NCBI RefSeq assembly: GCF_051124815.1
Contig: NZ_CP118490.1
Span: 1 to 64,000 of the forward strand
From: Azospirillum sp051124815
GTDB taxonomy: Bacteria > Pseudomonadota > Alphaproteobacteria > Azospirillales > Azospirillaceae
DNA: 64,000 nt
Direction of reading: 5' to 3'
The translations under genes were made by a program, and so were the position numbers. Below the pieces are notes generated by a model that was not told where the DNA came from, searched no databases, and saw nothing but the letters and a program-made list of their open reading frames with translations. Shown one piece after another: positions 40,348-48,767 of this stretch; positions within the stretch are counted from its first letter, which is position 1, and every line of letters begins with the position of its first letter.

Positions 40348-42222
40348 ATGGACGGGGTGCCCGGCGGCGGAGCGGACGTGATCCGCGCCCAGTTGCCGAC
40401 CCTGCCGGACACGCCCGGCGTCTATCGGATGCTGGCGGCCGACGGGTCGGTCCTTTATGTCGGCAAGGCGAAGAACCTGAAGCGCCGGGTGGCCAGCTAC
40501 ACCCGGACCGACGGGCTGCCCAACCGCACCCGGCGGATGGTGTCGTTGACCCGCGCCATGGAGTTCGTCACCACCCACACCGAGGCCGAGGCGCTGCTGC
40601 TGGAAGCGAACCTGATCCGCAGCCTGCTGCCGCCCTTCAACATCCTGGTGAAGGACGACCGCTCCTTCTCCTACATCGTCATCGGGAAAGGGCATGATTT
40701 CCCCCGCCTGATGCAGCATCGCGGCAGCGCCGAGCGGCGCGGCACGTCCGGCAAGGGCAACCGCAGGGACTCCGACCTGTTCGGCCCCTACGCCTCGCCG
40801 CATCTGGTCGGCATGACCATCGCCGCCCTGCAACGCGCCTTCCTGCTGCGCAGTTGCGACGACGGTGTCTTCGCCTCGCGCACCCGCCCCTGCCTGCAGC
40901 ACCAGATCAAGCGCTGCTCCGCCCCCTGCGTCGGCCGTGTCAGCGAGGAGGAGTATGCCGATCAGGTCCAGGGGGTGCGCGACGTGCTGTCCGGCCGCAG
41001 CGCCGAAGTGCAGGCGGAGTTCGCCCGCCACATGCTCGACAGTTCCGACCGGCTGGAGTACGAGGACGCCGCCCGCTGGCGCGACCGCATCCGTGCACTG
41101 ACCGCGCTGCAGAGCCGCCAGGACATCAATCTGGAAGACACGCTGGGCGACGCCGACGTGCTGGCCCTGCACCAGGAGGGTGGCGCGGCCTGCGTCCAGG
41201 CCTTCTTCTTCCGCGGCGGCCGCAACCAGGGCACCCGCGCCTTCTTCCCCCGCATCGACGCGGAAGAGGAGCCGGGCGACATCCTCGCCGCCTTCGCCGC
41301 CCAGCTTTATGCCGACACCCCGCCGCCGGCCCTGCTGCTGCTGAGCGACCCGGTCAAGTCACCGGACCTGCTGGCCGACGCGCTGAGCCTGTCCGCCGGT
41401 CACCGCGTCGCCGTGGAATGCCCCAAGCGCGGGCCGAAGCGCCGCGCCGTCGAGCATGCGCAGACCAATGCCCGCGACGCTCTCGGCCGCCGTCTGGCCG
41501 AGCGTTCCACCCAGGCGACGCTGCTGGAGGGGGTGGCGCGCGTCTTCGGCCTGCCCGCCGCCCCGCGCCGCATCGAGATCTACGACACCTCGCACATCCA
41601 GGGCTCCTTCCCGGTCGGCGCCATGGTGGTGGCCGGGCCGGAGGGGTTCCAGCGCAACGCCTACCGCCGCTTCTACATCCGCGATCCGGAGGCCGCCGGC
41701 GACGATTACGCCATGCTGCGCGAGACCTTTACCCGCCGCTTTCACCGTAGCAGCAAATCAGACCCCGATTCTGCCCAGTGGCCCGACCTCGTCCTGATCG
41801 ACGGCGGGCTGGGGCAGTTGAACGCGGTGAAGGACGAGCTGGCGATGTTGCAGATCACCGATATCCCCCTGGTCGCCATCGCCAAGGGCCCCGACCGCAA
41901 TGCCGGACGCGAGCGCTTCTTCCGCCCCGGCCAGCCGCCGCTGACGCTGGCTCCCAACGATCCGGTGCTGCATTTCCTGCAAAGGCTGCGCGACGAGGCC
42001 CACCGCACCGCCATCGACAGCCACCGCGCCCGCCGCATGAAGGCGATGTCGCACACCCGCATCGACGGCATTCCCGGCATCGGCCCCGCCCGCAAGAAGG
42101 CCCTGCTCCACCATTTCGGCAGCGCCACCGCCGTCGCCGCCGCCGGGCTGAAGGACCTGGAGGCCGCCCCCGGCATCAGCGAAGCCATTGCGCGGAAGCT
42201 CTACGAACACTTCCACGGATAG
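40348..42222 (+). CDS. uvrC: UvrABC nuclease subunit C
   Basis: A 624-residue nucleotide-excision-repair nuclease. The GIY-YIG domain makes the 3' cut: PGVYRMLAADGSVLYVGKAKNLKRRV near residue 24. A Cys-bearing region follows (RPCLQHQIKRCSAPCVGRV), then a UVR UvrB-binding helix pair (DRLEYEDAARWRDRIRAL), the RNase H-like domain for the 5' cut (IYDTSHIQGSFPVGAMVV; DLVLIDGGLGQLN), and C-terminal tandem HhH motifs (IDGIPGIGPARKKALL). The insert RGSAERRGTSGKGNRRDSDLFG is longer than in E. coli. ATG 40348 lies six bases after GAGAG; GTG 40342 is also possible. Confidence 0.97.
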   Translation: MDGVPGGGADVIRAQLPTLPDTPGVYRMLAADGSVLYVGKAKNLKRRVASYTRTDGLPNRTRRMVSLTRAMEFVTTHTEAEALLLEANLIRSLLPPFNILVKDDRSFSYIVIGKGHDFPRLMQHRGSAERRGTSGKGNRRDSDLFGPYASPHLVGMTIAALQRAFLLRSCDDGVFASRTRPCLQHQIKRCSAPCVGRVSEEEYADQVQGVRDVLSGRSAEVQAEFARHMLDSSDRLEYEDAARWRDRIRALTALQSRQDINLEDTLGDADVLALHQEGGAACVQAFFFRGGRNQGTRAFFPRIDAEEEPGDILAAFAAQLYADTPPPALLLLSDPVKSPDLLADALSLSAGHRVAVECPKRGPKRRAVEHAQTNARDALGRRLAERSTQATLLEGVARVFGLPAAPRRIEIYDTSHIQGSFPVGAMVVAGPEGFQRNAYRRFYIRDPEAAGDDYAMLRETFTRRFHRSSKSDPDSAQWPDLVLIDGGLGQLNAVKDELAMLQITDIPLVAIAKGPDRNAGRERFFRPGQPPLTLAPNDPVLHFLQRLRDEAHRTAIDSHRARRMKAMSHTRIDGIPGIGPARKKALLHHFGSATAVAAAGLKDLEAAPGISEAIARKLYEHFHG

Positions 42223-42226
42223 GGGG

Positions 42227-43516
42227 TTACGGCACCGTCTTCCCGGTGAATGGGTTCCAGCCGATCGCCGCCAGCGCCGCCCAGGCTGTCGCGCCCAGAT
42301 GGGGGCGGCGGTAATAGAGGAAGTCGTCGGTCTTGCTGTCCGGCCCGATGGCAAGGCCGGTGGACAGCACCTGCGGCCGGGTGGCGTAGAGATAACCGCC
42401 GGGGCTGATCTCCTTCAGCAGTTCGCCGAACAGCCGGTCGGCATCGCCGCGGCGGCCGACGGCGCGGTAGGCCAGCGCCGCCTGCGCCGTGCCCTCCACC
42501 CACATGCCGTCGCGGTCGTCGTTGAAATCGAAACCGCCATCGGCACCATGGGCGCGCTCCGCGTAGGACAGGGCGGCCCGCCAAGCCTCCGGCGCCTGCG
42601 GCAGGAGAAGCGGCCAGAGCTGGGCATCGAGGCCGGAGGTGGAGGTGCTGACCGTCACCCCGTCCGGTGTGGTGCCGATGGGGAAATGGTCGCCGCCCGC
42701 CGCCCACATTTTGTCCAGAAAGTCGCGCGCCTCTTTCTCCGACCCGGCAAAATCGCCGCCAAGCCAGCCGAACAGTGCGACCAGATCGGTGTTGTGCTCG
42801 GTCGATTTCCAGGTCAGCGGCTGTGGCGCGTCGTCGAAGCCCTGCAAACCGCCGTTGAAGCCGCCGGGGCCGCGCGGGTCGCGGGTGTGCTCGACCACCC
42901 AGCGCGCCAGTTCCGCCGCTCCGTCGCGGAATCGCGTCTCGCCGGTCGCATCGGCCAGAGTCAGCAGGGCCAGCCCGGCCCAGGCGACGTTGCCGGTGGC
43001 GGTGCCGACCTGATAGGGATCCTCGCCCCAATGGTTGCCGACGGCATCCCACCAGCCGTTCGGCGGGATTGGCCGCTGGTTCTGCGCGCCGGCCCGGTAG
43101 GTGTTGCGCAGCCGCCCTTTCCAGCCGGCACGGTCGAGCGACACGGCATCGAGCAGCGCCTCGCCGATGCGCAAGGCCTTGTCGCGCTGGCCGCAGGCGG
43201 TCAGCGCCATGATCGCCAGCGCGTTGTCGTAGGTGAAGGCGGCGTTGGACAGCGCCGGCTCCGAGGTCGGACCCGGCGCGTATGAATTGTCGTAGCTGCG
43301 CAGGAACAGCGGCCCACGCCCGGACACCGCATCGACCCGCGACGCGAGCGTGCCGCAGGTCTTCTGCGCCAGTTCCTTCGCCGGCGGGACGGGTGCAGAG
43401 GAAGCGGGGGCGGACATGAGGACGGAAACCCCAAGTGCGACTGCCGCCAATGCAGCTCGGCCGAATCGCAAGCTCCGCCGGGAGAGCATTCGCTTGACGC
43501 TGACACGCTTGGACAT
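42227..43516 (-). CDS. secreted six-hairpin (alpha/alpha toroid) protein
   Basis: A 429-residue protein with a signal peptide (cut near ASSAPVPP). The mature part shows repeated helical hairpins typical of six-hairpin glycosidase-like folds: FTYDNALAIMALTACGQRDKALRIGEALLDA, GNVAWAGLALLTLADATGE, EGTAQAALAYRAVGRRGDADRLFGEL. Aromatic and acidic residues at the repeat tips (SYDNSYAPG, DGGFDFNDDRDGMWVEG) could line a sugar-binding groove. I do not know its substrate. It is tail-to-tail with uvrC, four bases apart. Confidence 0.75.
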   Translation of the reverse strand: MSKRVSVKRMLSRRSLRFGRAALAAVALGVSVLMSAPASSAPVPPAKELAQKTCGTLASRVDAVSGRGPLFLRSYDNSYAPGPTSEPALSNAAFTYDNALAIMALTACGQRDKALRIGEALLDAVSLDRAGWKGRLRNTYRAGAQNQRPIPPNGWWDAVGNHWGEDPYQVGTATGNVAWAGLALLTLADATGETRFRDGAAELARWVVEHTRDPRGPGGFNGGLQGFDDAPQPLTWKSTEHNTDLVALFGWLGGDFAGSEKEARDFLDKMWAAGGDHFPIGTTPDGVTVSTSTSGLDAQLWPLLLPQAPEAWRAALSYAERAHGADGGFDFNDDRDGMWVEGTAQAALAYRAVGRRGDADRLFGELLKEISPGGYLYATRPQVLSTGLAIGPDSKTDDFLYYRRPHLGATAWAALAAIGWNPFTGKTVP

Positions 43517-43600
43517 CGACACCGCCGGCCGGTTTCAGAAAGCCCCAGATATGGCCCCTTCACCCGCCGACGGCAACCGAACGGGATGGCGTAGCCGTCC

Positions 43601-44071
43601 TTACAGAGGCGCCAGACCAGCCATGATGTGCTTCTTGCGGTCGTCATAGGCGCTGCCCAACTCAGCCGCGCGGTCGTCGTCGAGGACGTCCTTGGCCTCT
43701 TCGAAAAGTTCCTCTTCCTCTTCGTCGAGATGGTGGCGGACGAGTTCGCCCAGCACCTGCAGCTTTTCCTTCCAGCCGCTGTCGGTGGTCTTCATCGCGT
43801 TCAGTTCGTCCAGCAGGCCGTTGATGAGGTGATGCTCGTTCAGCCCCTCGACGGTTTCCGACTTCGCCTCCTTGGCCTTCTTCAGCGAGGCGTAGAAGAC
43901 ACCTTCCTCCACCTTCGAATGGGCCCACAGCTCGCGCTGCAGTTCCTCGAACACGGCGCGACCGCTGCCGTTGGCCTTCTCGGTCTTGTCCAGAAGGCCG
44001 CGGATGGTGTCGTGGTCCGATTTGATGCGGGCGAAAATGTCGGTCTGGCTGGCGGTGGACTTTTTGGCCAT
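43601..44071 (-). CDS. hemerythrin-domain protein
   Basis: A 156-residue four-helix protein with the His/Glu pattern of the hemerythrin cation-binding family: SDHDTIRG, WAHSKVEEGVFY, NEHHLINGLLDE, RHHLDEEEEELFEE. The family binds a di-iron centre and serves in oxygen, nitric oxide or iron handling, which cannot be separated by sequence. ATG 44071 follows AAGGA. It belongs to a small minus-strand stress group with the genes at 44183 and 44549. Confidence 0.88.
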   Translation of the reverse strand: MAKKSTASQTDIFARIKSDHDTIRGLLDKTEKANGSGRAVFEELQRELWAHSKVEEGVFYASLKKAKEAKSETVEGLNEHHLINGLLDELNAMKTTDSGWKEKLQVLGELVRHHLDEEEEELFEEAKDVLDDDRAAELGSAYDDRKKHIMAGLAPL

Positions 44072-44182
44072 CGTCGGGGTCCTTGGCAATTGTCGGAAGG
44101 CGACTGCCGGACGGCAATCGCCAAATGCTTGCCAGTAGAACCCCGCCGCGGCCGGACTGTTCCCCCGCCTTCGGCTGCGCCC

Positions 44183-44443
44183 TCAGCCCTGCGGATGGGT
44201 GTCGACGAATTCCCGCAGGGTGTGCATCAGCTCCACCGCGTGGCCGACCTGACCGTGGGCGCAGGCCTCCGCGATGTCGTCGGCGATGATATGGGCGATG
44301 CGGTTGGCACCGCCGGGGCAGTGGGCAAGGCAATGGCCCATCTCCACCGCCACCATTTCCGGCAGATGCTCGTGTTCGGCGATCGCGTCGACCTCCGCTT
44401 CGGTGAGATCGCTCAGAGCGATGCAGTCCTTGATCGTCAACAT
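44183..44443 (-). CDS. conserved small protein
   Basis: An 86-residue protein. MLTIKDCIALSDLTEAEVDAIAEHEHLPEMVAVEMGH then CLAHCPGGANRIAHIIADDIAEACAHGQ. It has four histidines and four cysteines in a helical frame, so a metal-binding role is possible. Strong GGAGGAA ribosome site at the ATG 44443. I know it only as an uncharacterised conserved family. It sits between hemerythrin and UspA genes, transcribed the same way. Confidence 0.75.
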   Translation of the reverse strand: MLTIKDCIALSDLTEAEVDAIAEHEHLPEMVAVEMGHCLAHCPGGANRIAHIIADDIAEACAHGQVGHAVELMHTLREFVDTHPQG

Positions 44444-44548
44444 GGCGCGTTCCTCCCAGGAACGGCCGGGCTGCAAATACCGTCGCCGCACGGGATCCCC
44501 GACGCAACATACGTCAGGGAAGCCCGCGCGGCCGAAGACCGGCGACTA

Positions 44549-45415
44549 TCAGTGAGCCATCAGAACCGGCAGCCCGGCATGGTTCAGCACGTAGCGCGTG
44601 ACACCGCCCAGGATCATTTCCCGCATCCGGCTGTGGCCATAACCGCCCATAACCAACAGGTCGGCGCCCAGCTCCACGGCTTTCTTGGTGACCGTCTCCC
44701 CAACGGGTTCCGATCCCGGATGCAATATAGTTAACTCAGGGTTAACACCCTGCCAAGCGAGATATTGGGCAATGCGGCGTCCTGTCGCGCCTTCCGTCAC
44801 CGAAGTTTCGGCGGTCAGAATGTGGGCGCGCTCGGCGCTGCGCAGGAAGGGCAGGGCCGCGGCGACGGCGCGGGTGGCTTCCGTCTTGCCGTTCCAGGCG
44901 ACGGCGACGGTGTGGCCGATCTCCGCCGGCAGGTTTTTCGGCACCAGCAGCACCGGCCGGGCGGACCCCAGCAGCGCCGTTTCCATGGTGGTGTAGCCCT
45001 GCGTGTCCGCCTCGATCGAGGTGTGGGCGCAGACGATCAGGTCGGCCAGACGGCCTTCGGCCGGCACCACGTCCTCGATCCGGCCGACGACCTCGCGCCA
45101 GGAAGCGGACGGCGCCTCGACCCCACCGGGGACGTCACGCATCTCGAAGCCGGCTTCGGCGACGGCGGCGTCGAAGGAACGGCGGGCGGCGGCGCGGTGG
45201 TTGTTCGACTCCGTCTCGGCCGCGCGCATGATCTCGTCCACCATGGCGCCGGACATGCCCTCGCCCAGCATCGGGACGGCATCGCGCGGGTCGAGGCTGA
45301 CGAACAGGCCGACGAGGTGGGCGTCGAAATCGCGCGCCACCGAAATCGCGCCCTTCAGGGCCACCGGGTCGTTCTCACTGCCGCACAGCGGCACAAGGAT
45401 GGTTTTGTAGGTCAT
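44549..45415 (-). CDS. tandem universal stress protein (UspA)
   Basis: A 288-residue protein with two Usp domains. The second carries the ATP-binding pattern GGYGHSRMREMILGGVTRYVL near the C-terminus; the first lacks a clear copy. ATG 45415 follows GGGAGGAG. The family binds ATP and acts in starvation, stress or low-oxygen survival. With the hemerythrin and small-protein genes on the same strand, it fits a redox or oxygen stress group. Confidence 0.9.
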   Translation of the reverse strand: MTYKTILVPLCGSENDPVALKGAISVARDFDAHLVGLFVSLDPRDAVPMLGEGMSGAMVDEIMRAAETESNNHRAAARRSFDAAVAEAGFEMRDVPGGVEAPSASWREVVGRIEDVVPAEGRLADLIVCAHTSIEADTQGYTTMETALLGSARPVLLVPKNLPAEIGHTVAVAWNGKTEATRAVAAALPFLRSAERAHILTAETSVTEGATGRRIAQYLAWQGVNPELTILHPGSEPVGETVTKKAVELGADLLVMGGYGHSRMREMILGGVTRYVLNHAGLPVLMAH

Positions 45416-45591
45416 GGACTCCTCCCGGACCGGTTCGAGCGGCCCTTCCCGGACGGCGGCGGTCCGTCCGCCGGTGTGGCGGACGATTCTCACCGGGCCG
45501 TCATTCGCCCCATCGTCGCTGCGATCCGCGGTCCGGGGCAGGAACCGCAAATCTTGAAGATGCAGTCCATAAGATGTTGTCACTGCTGGAA

Positions 45592-47145
45592 TTAGGCCAA
45601 GCTTGCACGGGCGTCGTCCAGCACATCCGCTGCAACCCTGCCAGAATCCAGGCGCGTCCAGTCGATTGTACCCAAATCATAGGATTCCTGCCGTTCCACC
45701 ACGTCGGCGGTGGCGTCGGACGCATCGTTGCGACGATTGGTCACACGCTCCACCCGCTCCGACAGCGGCGCCTCCATCCAGATCCCGTCGAACTGCAGCC
45801 CGGCGTCCGCTGCGACCGCTTCGATCCGGCGGCGTTCCTCCGGCCGGGCGCTCACCGCATCGACCACCACGGCTTGGCCCGTTCCCAGAACCGCCGCCGC
45901 CCGCCGGTACAACTCATCATAGACCCGTTCCGTCACGGCCGGTGCATAGCCGTCGGCCGGCAGCCGGTCGGTGTCGGCGACTCCGCACAGTCGCTTGCGC
46001 AGCACGTCGCTGCGCAGCACCACCGCGCCGGGCGACGGTCCCAGATCGGGCGCGATCCCCTTGGCCAGCTTCGTCTTACCGGTGCCGGACAACCCGCCGA
46101 CCGCCACCAGCCGCGCCGGTGCCGGGTCCAGCGCGGCGAGCGCCTGGTCAAGATAGCGCCGCGCCTCCCCAGCCAGCCCCTCCGCCTTTCCGCCAAGCCG
46201 CAGCGCCGCGGCCGACACCTTGGCCCGCACCGCCGCGCGCAGCGACAGGAACAGCGGCAGCGCCGCCAGCCCGCCGTAATCCTCGGTCTCCTCCAGATAC
46301 CTGTTCAGCACCGCGTTGCCCAACGGCCGCAGCCCGCGGTGATCCAGATCCATCAGCAGGAAGGCGAGGTCATAGAAGACGTCGGCCACCGCCAGCACTT
46401 CGTCGAACTCGATGGCGTCGAACAGGGTCGGCTCGCCGTCCAACAGGACGATGTTGCGCAGATGCAGGTCGCCATGGCCATGGCGGACGAATCCATCCCG
46501 CCGCCTCGCCTCCAGCAGGGGCGCCAGCCGGTCGAGCGCCTCGCCCGTACGCTCCGCCAGCCGGGCCACCGCGTCGGCGGGAAACAGGTCCGGCGCGGCG
46601 CGCAGATCCTCCAGATTGCCATCCGCCACCTCGCGCAGCGCCTCCACCCCGCCGCCATCCGGCCGGGGAGCGGCGTCACGGTGAAAGGCGGCGACCCGCT
46701 CGGCCAGCCGCCGCATCAGAGCGGGGGTCAGGTCGCCCCGTTCGGCCATGCGGTCGAACAGCGCCTCGTCGGGAAAGCGCGACATCGATACCAGCCAGTC
46801 GATTGCGTCCCCGTTCTCTTCGTCCAACCGCAAACGGCCGTCGGCTCCCCGGCGGATTGCGACCACGCCCCGATAAAGCGCCGGCGCGGTGCGACGGTTG
46901 ATCGCCAACTCCGCAAGACAGGCCGCGCGGCGTTTCTCGACCGTCGAGTAATCCAGATAAGGATAGCGCACCGCGCGCTTCAGCTTCAGCGCCCGGTCAC
47001 CCGCCAGGAACACCAGGGCGGCATGGGTGTCGATCCGCTCCACCGGCTGCCCGCCATGGGTGCGCGGATCGCCGAGGAAGGCGATCACCTCCTCCTGCGG
47101 CCCAGGGCCGGACGCTGGTTCGGCGGGATGCACGCTCATGAGCAT
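45592..47145 (-). CDS. fused APH-like phosphotransferase and P-loop kinase
   Basis: A 517-residue protein of two parts. The N-terminal half (1-320) is an aminoglycoside-phosphotransferase-like fold with the catalytic loop RHGHGDLHLRNIVLLDG and the following DAIEFD metal site. The C-terminal half begins with the P-loop VGGLSGTGKTKLAKG (about residue 345) and resembles a small AAA kinase, then VVDAVSARPEERRR. A similar two-domain architecture occurs in other proteobacteria without a known substrate. ATG 47145 and ATG 47139 are both possible starts. Confidence 0.82.
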   Translation of the reverse strand: MLMSVHPAEPASGPGPQEEVIAFLGDPRTHGGQPVERIDTHAALVFLAGDRALKLKRAVRYPYLDYSTVEKRRAACLAELAINRRTAPALYRGVVAIRRGADGRLRLDEENGDAIDWLVSMSRFPDEALFDRMAERGDLTPALMRRLAERVAAFHRDAAPRPDGGGVEALREVADGNLEDLRAAPDLFPADAVARLAERTGEALDRLAPLLEARRRDGFVRHGHGDLHLRNIVLLDGEPTLFDAIEFDEVLAVADVFYDLAFLLMDLDHRGLRPLGNAVLNRYLEETEDYGGLAALPLFLSLRAAVRAKVSAAALRLGGKAEGLAGEARRYLDQALAALDPAPARLVAVGGLSGTGKTKLAKGIAPDLGPSPGAVVLRSDVLRKRLCGVADTDRLPADGYAPAVTERVYDELYRRAAAVLGTGQAVVVDAVSARPEERRRIEAVAADAGLQFDGIWMEAPLSERVERVTNRRNDASDATADVVERQESYDLGTIDWTRLDSGRVAADVLDDARASLA

Positions 47146-47317
47146 ATGGTAACAGACGATGGTCCCGCACCGCTCATGCTTTCATGGTTGAAACGCGGAT
47201 GGCGATGACGACATCCTAGGGGTAGTGCCGATACTCCATGGGTCAGTCGCCACGCCCCATCGTTATAGTGGCCGGACCGCATGGTGCGATCCGACGCGTC
47301 ACCGGGAGGGGGTGCCC

Positions 47318-47938
47318 GTGAACCGCCTGTTCAGCCGCCAGGGGAATTGCCCGCAGGCCATCTCGGCCGCCTGTCTGCTCGCGTTCGCTTTCACTCTTCT
47401 GGGGGCCGGCGTCGGATCGGCGCGGGCGGAGTCCATCGACGCGGACGGCCGGTTCGGCAACTGGGCGGTGGGCGGCCTCGCCTACAGCCTGCAGCCACCG
47501 GCGGAAAGCAACCTCACCATCCTGAACAGCAAGATGCGGATCGGGTCTTCGCTGGTCCCGCAGGTCGAACCCTATGTCACCATCCAGCCCTGGATCGGGC
47601 CGGGCAGCGGCAGCAGCCTGACCCCGCGCGGCGCCGTGACCGGTCTCGGTACGGGACTGACCGGTGGCCTCAGCGGCGGCGTGCTGGTCGACGTGCCGCT
47701 CGGCTCCTTCGTCTTCACCCCCAGTTTCGGCGCCGGCACCCTGCCCACCGCCCGGCGCGAGGGCGCCCCCACCACCGAGTTCCGATCGCAGCTGGAGTTG
47801 GGGTACGAGTTCGACAACAAGTCGCGCTTCAGCCTGGGCTACAGCCGCATCGTCAACGACGCCGCGGCGGGCGATCCGGCCGCCGGCACCAACAACGTCT
47901 TCGGCTTTTATTACCGATTGCCTTTCGGCGGCCCCTGA
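47318..47938 (+). CDS. outer-membrane beta-barrel, PagL-like but missing the catalytic residues
   Basis: A 206-residue protein with a signal peptide (cut near ARAESI). The C-terminus has the pattern of acyloxyacyl hydrolase/PagL lipid A deacylases: ElGYeFDNKSRFSLGYS-, an NPGTN-like AAGTN, and a final aromatic FGFYYRLPF strand. In PagL the segment after the strand is H-x-S-N; here it is RIVND, so His and Ser are replaced. It may bind or modify lipid A without hydrolysis, or be an unrelated barrel. Start GTG 47318 follows GGGAGGGGG. Confidence 0.62.
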   Translation: MNRLFSRQGNCPQAISAACLLAFAFTLLGAGVGSARAESIDADGRFGNWAVGGLAYSLQPPAESNLTILNSKMRIGSSLVPQVEPYVTIQPWIGPGSGSSLTPRGAVTGLGTGLTGGLSGGVLVDVPLGSFVFTPSFGAGTLPTARREGAPTTEFRSQLELGYEFDNKSRFSLGYSRIVNDAAAGDPAAGTNNVFGFYYRLPFGGP

Positions 47939-48073
47939 CCGGGGGCCGATGCCAGGACATCGTGTCGCGGCGTCTGCCGTAGGCAAAACGCGCGCATGGG
48001 TAGCGTCTTAACCGCATCTTAAACATGGTTGGATCAAGTGGACGCGGACCGAACGCTCCCCGGGGAACCCACC

Positions 48074-48640
48074 ATGGCCACCAAGCGCAAGACCGCCTCC
48101 TCCGCCGCTCCCGCAACCGCTCCCGCCGCCGCTGCTTCCGCCACTGCCGCCGCCGCGCCGGTGTTCGAGGCTCCGGTGGAAAGCTGGGCCGACACCATCC
48201 TGCGCACCAACTTCGCGTCGGTGGAACAGGACAGCATCGTCCTGTTGCAGGCGGCCAGCACCCTGCTGGAATCGGATGTGCCGGAAAAGGTCACGGTCGC
48301 CCTGGACCAGAACCTGAAGCTGTGGATCGCCATCAAGACGGTCCTGCTGAACGACGACTGCCCGGTCGAGCCGGAGGTGAAGGCCAACCTGCGCAATCTG
48401 GCGCAGTATGTCGTCTCCACTACCATGCTGGCGACCCAGGGCGCGATCGAGACGCGCAAGCTGGTCTCACTGGCCCGCCTGAACATGAACATTGCCGAGG
48501 GCCTGCTCAGCGGCCAGCGCAACCGCATGATCCAGGAACGCGCCTACCAGATCTGGCAGGACGAAGGCTGCCCCGAAGGTCGGGAGCAGGAGCACTGGCT
48601 GCGCGCCGAGGCCGAAATCACCGGTCTGTTCAAGGTCTAA
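48074..48640 (+). CDS. FlaF-like domain fused to DUF2934
   Basis: A 188-residue protein. Residues 1-45 are Ala/Thr-rich. Residues about 77-147 (DQNLKLWIAIKTVLLND to LNMNIAEGLLSG) align with FlaF, the regulator needed for flagellin synthesis in alphaproteobacteria, including the conserved LW and N-x-x-I-x-x-GL pattern. Residues 151-184 (RMIQERAYQIWQDEGCPEGREQEHWLRAEAEI) are a complete DUF2934 motif. The fusion is unusual. Flagellar genes are not seen next to it. ATG 48074 follows GGGGAA. Confidence 0.7.
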   Translation: MATKRKTASSAAPATAPAAAASATAAAAPVFEAPVESWADTILRTNFASVEQDSIVLLQAASTLLESDVPEKVTVALDQNLKLWIAIKTVLLNDDCPVEPEVKANLRNLAQYVVSTTMLATQGAIETRKLVSLARLNMNIAEGLLSGQRNRMIQERAYQIWQDEGCPEGREQEHWLRAEAEITGLFKV

Positions 48641-48767
48641 GCCCCGGCGGAGCGCCGACGGAAGGCATCGGGGCGGGTTTACGCAACACCGCCATACCGC
48701 CCCGGCATGACCGCCCGCGTCGCGACACCGTGACGCGGGCGACAACGCTTGGTAGGCTTGGCCTATC

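Noticed and set aside
44730..44746. Two GTTAAC palindromes five bases apart
   Set aside because: They lie inside the UspA coding sequence and show nothing beyond local AT-richness.
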